DNA of 6,634 nt from Promethearchaeota archaeon (GTDB taxonomy: Archaea > Asgardarchaeota > Lokiarchaeia > Sigynarchaeales > MK-D1): assembly GCA_016839385.1 (NCBI GenBank), contig JAEOUK010000570.1, positions 1 to 6,634 on the forward strand, given 5' to 3'. The translations under genes were made by a program, and so were the position numbers. The notes beneath the pieces are model-generated. The model made no database searches and had not been told where the DNA came from. It saw only the letters and a program-made list of their open reading frames with translations. This document shows, piece after piece, positions 6,623-6,634 of this stretch. How positions within the stretch are numbered: the first letter of the stretch is position 1; every line of letters starts with the position of its first letter.

Positions 6623-6634
6623 ATGCCAGATAAC
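6623..6634 (+). CDS. Start of a plus-strand gene, cut by right edge
   Basis: ATG at 6623 begins MPDN and then the window ends. It is called only because a purine-rich Shine-Dalgarno lies 7 nt before it and the previous plus-strand frame stops 2 nt earlier, the spacing expected of consecutive genes in an operon. Nothing can be said of the product. Confidence 0.35.

Overview
This window is most of a cell-surface polysaccharide glycosyltransferase cassette. Six genes lie head to tail on the minus strand and fill almost all of the first 6.4 kb. The last ~240 bases hold the tail of an unrelated plus-strand reading frame and the start codon of another gene. No RNA gene, insertion sequence, CRISPR array or convincing intrinsic terminator was seen.

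Organism: most of the DNA is AT-rich. Lines counted by eye are roughly 28-35% GC across most of the glycosyltransferase genes, and about 40% or more in the acyltransferase gene and the leftmost gene. Three glycosyltransferases have N-termini (FISPWFPYPSVNGSKIR, MRIALFHNLPSGGAKRH, AAFFPYSAREGNPYMELL) that I associate with Chloroflexota, especially Anaerolineae-like bacteria. This is recognition from memory, not a search result, so the assignment is tentative. Only some genes have a visible Shine-Dalgarno sequence.

Layout in order of transcription (right to left): a GT4 glycosyltransferase of the GNPY / WTVHN type with no normal start codon (5232-6398); a 124-nt spacer; a GT4 glycosyltransferase with a full E-x7-E motif (3929-5107); a 92-nt spacer with an AT palindrome; a GT2 glycosyltransferase (2916-3836); 2 nt later a left-handed beta-helix O-acyltransferase (2326-2913, GTG start); 13 nt later a second E-x7-E GT4 glycosyltransferase (1074-2312); and, overlapping it by ATGA, a fourth GT4 glycosyltransferase that runs off the left edge (1-1077). 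The last four genes are packed tightly enough to be one operon.

How they work together: the five glycosyltransferases would add sugars one after another, from nucleotide-activated donors, to a lipid-linked acceptor on the cytoplasmic face of the membrane. The acyltransferase would decorate a sugar, probably with acetyl. Flippase, polymerase, priming transferase and chain-length genes are not in the window and presumably lie outside it. Donor, acceptor and linkage cannot be read from the sequence.

The oddest place is the right end. The first minus-strand gene has ATA where its relatives start with ATG, and the plus-strand frame facing it has a well-formed C-terminal half but no usable start. 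This looks like a recombination scar where two gene fragments were joined head to head.
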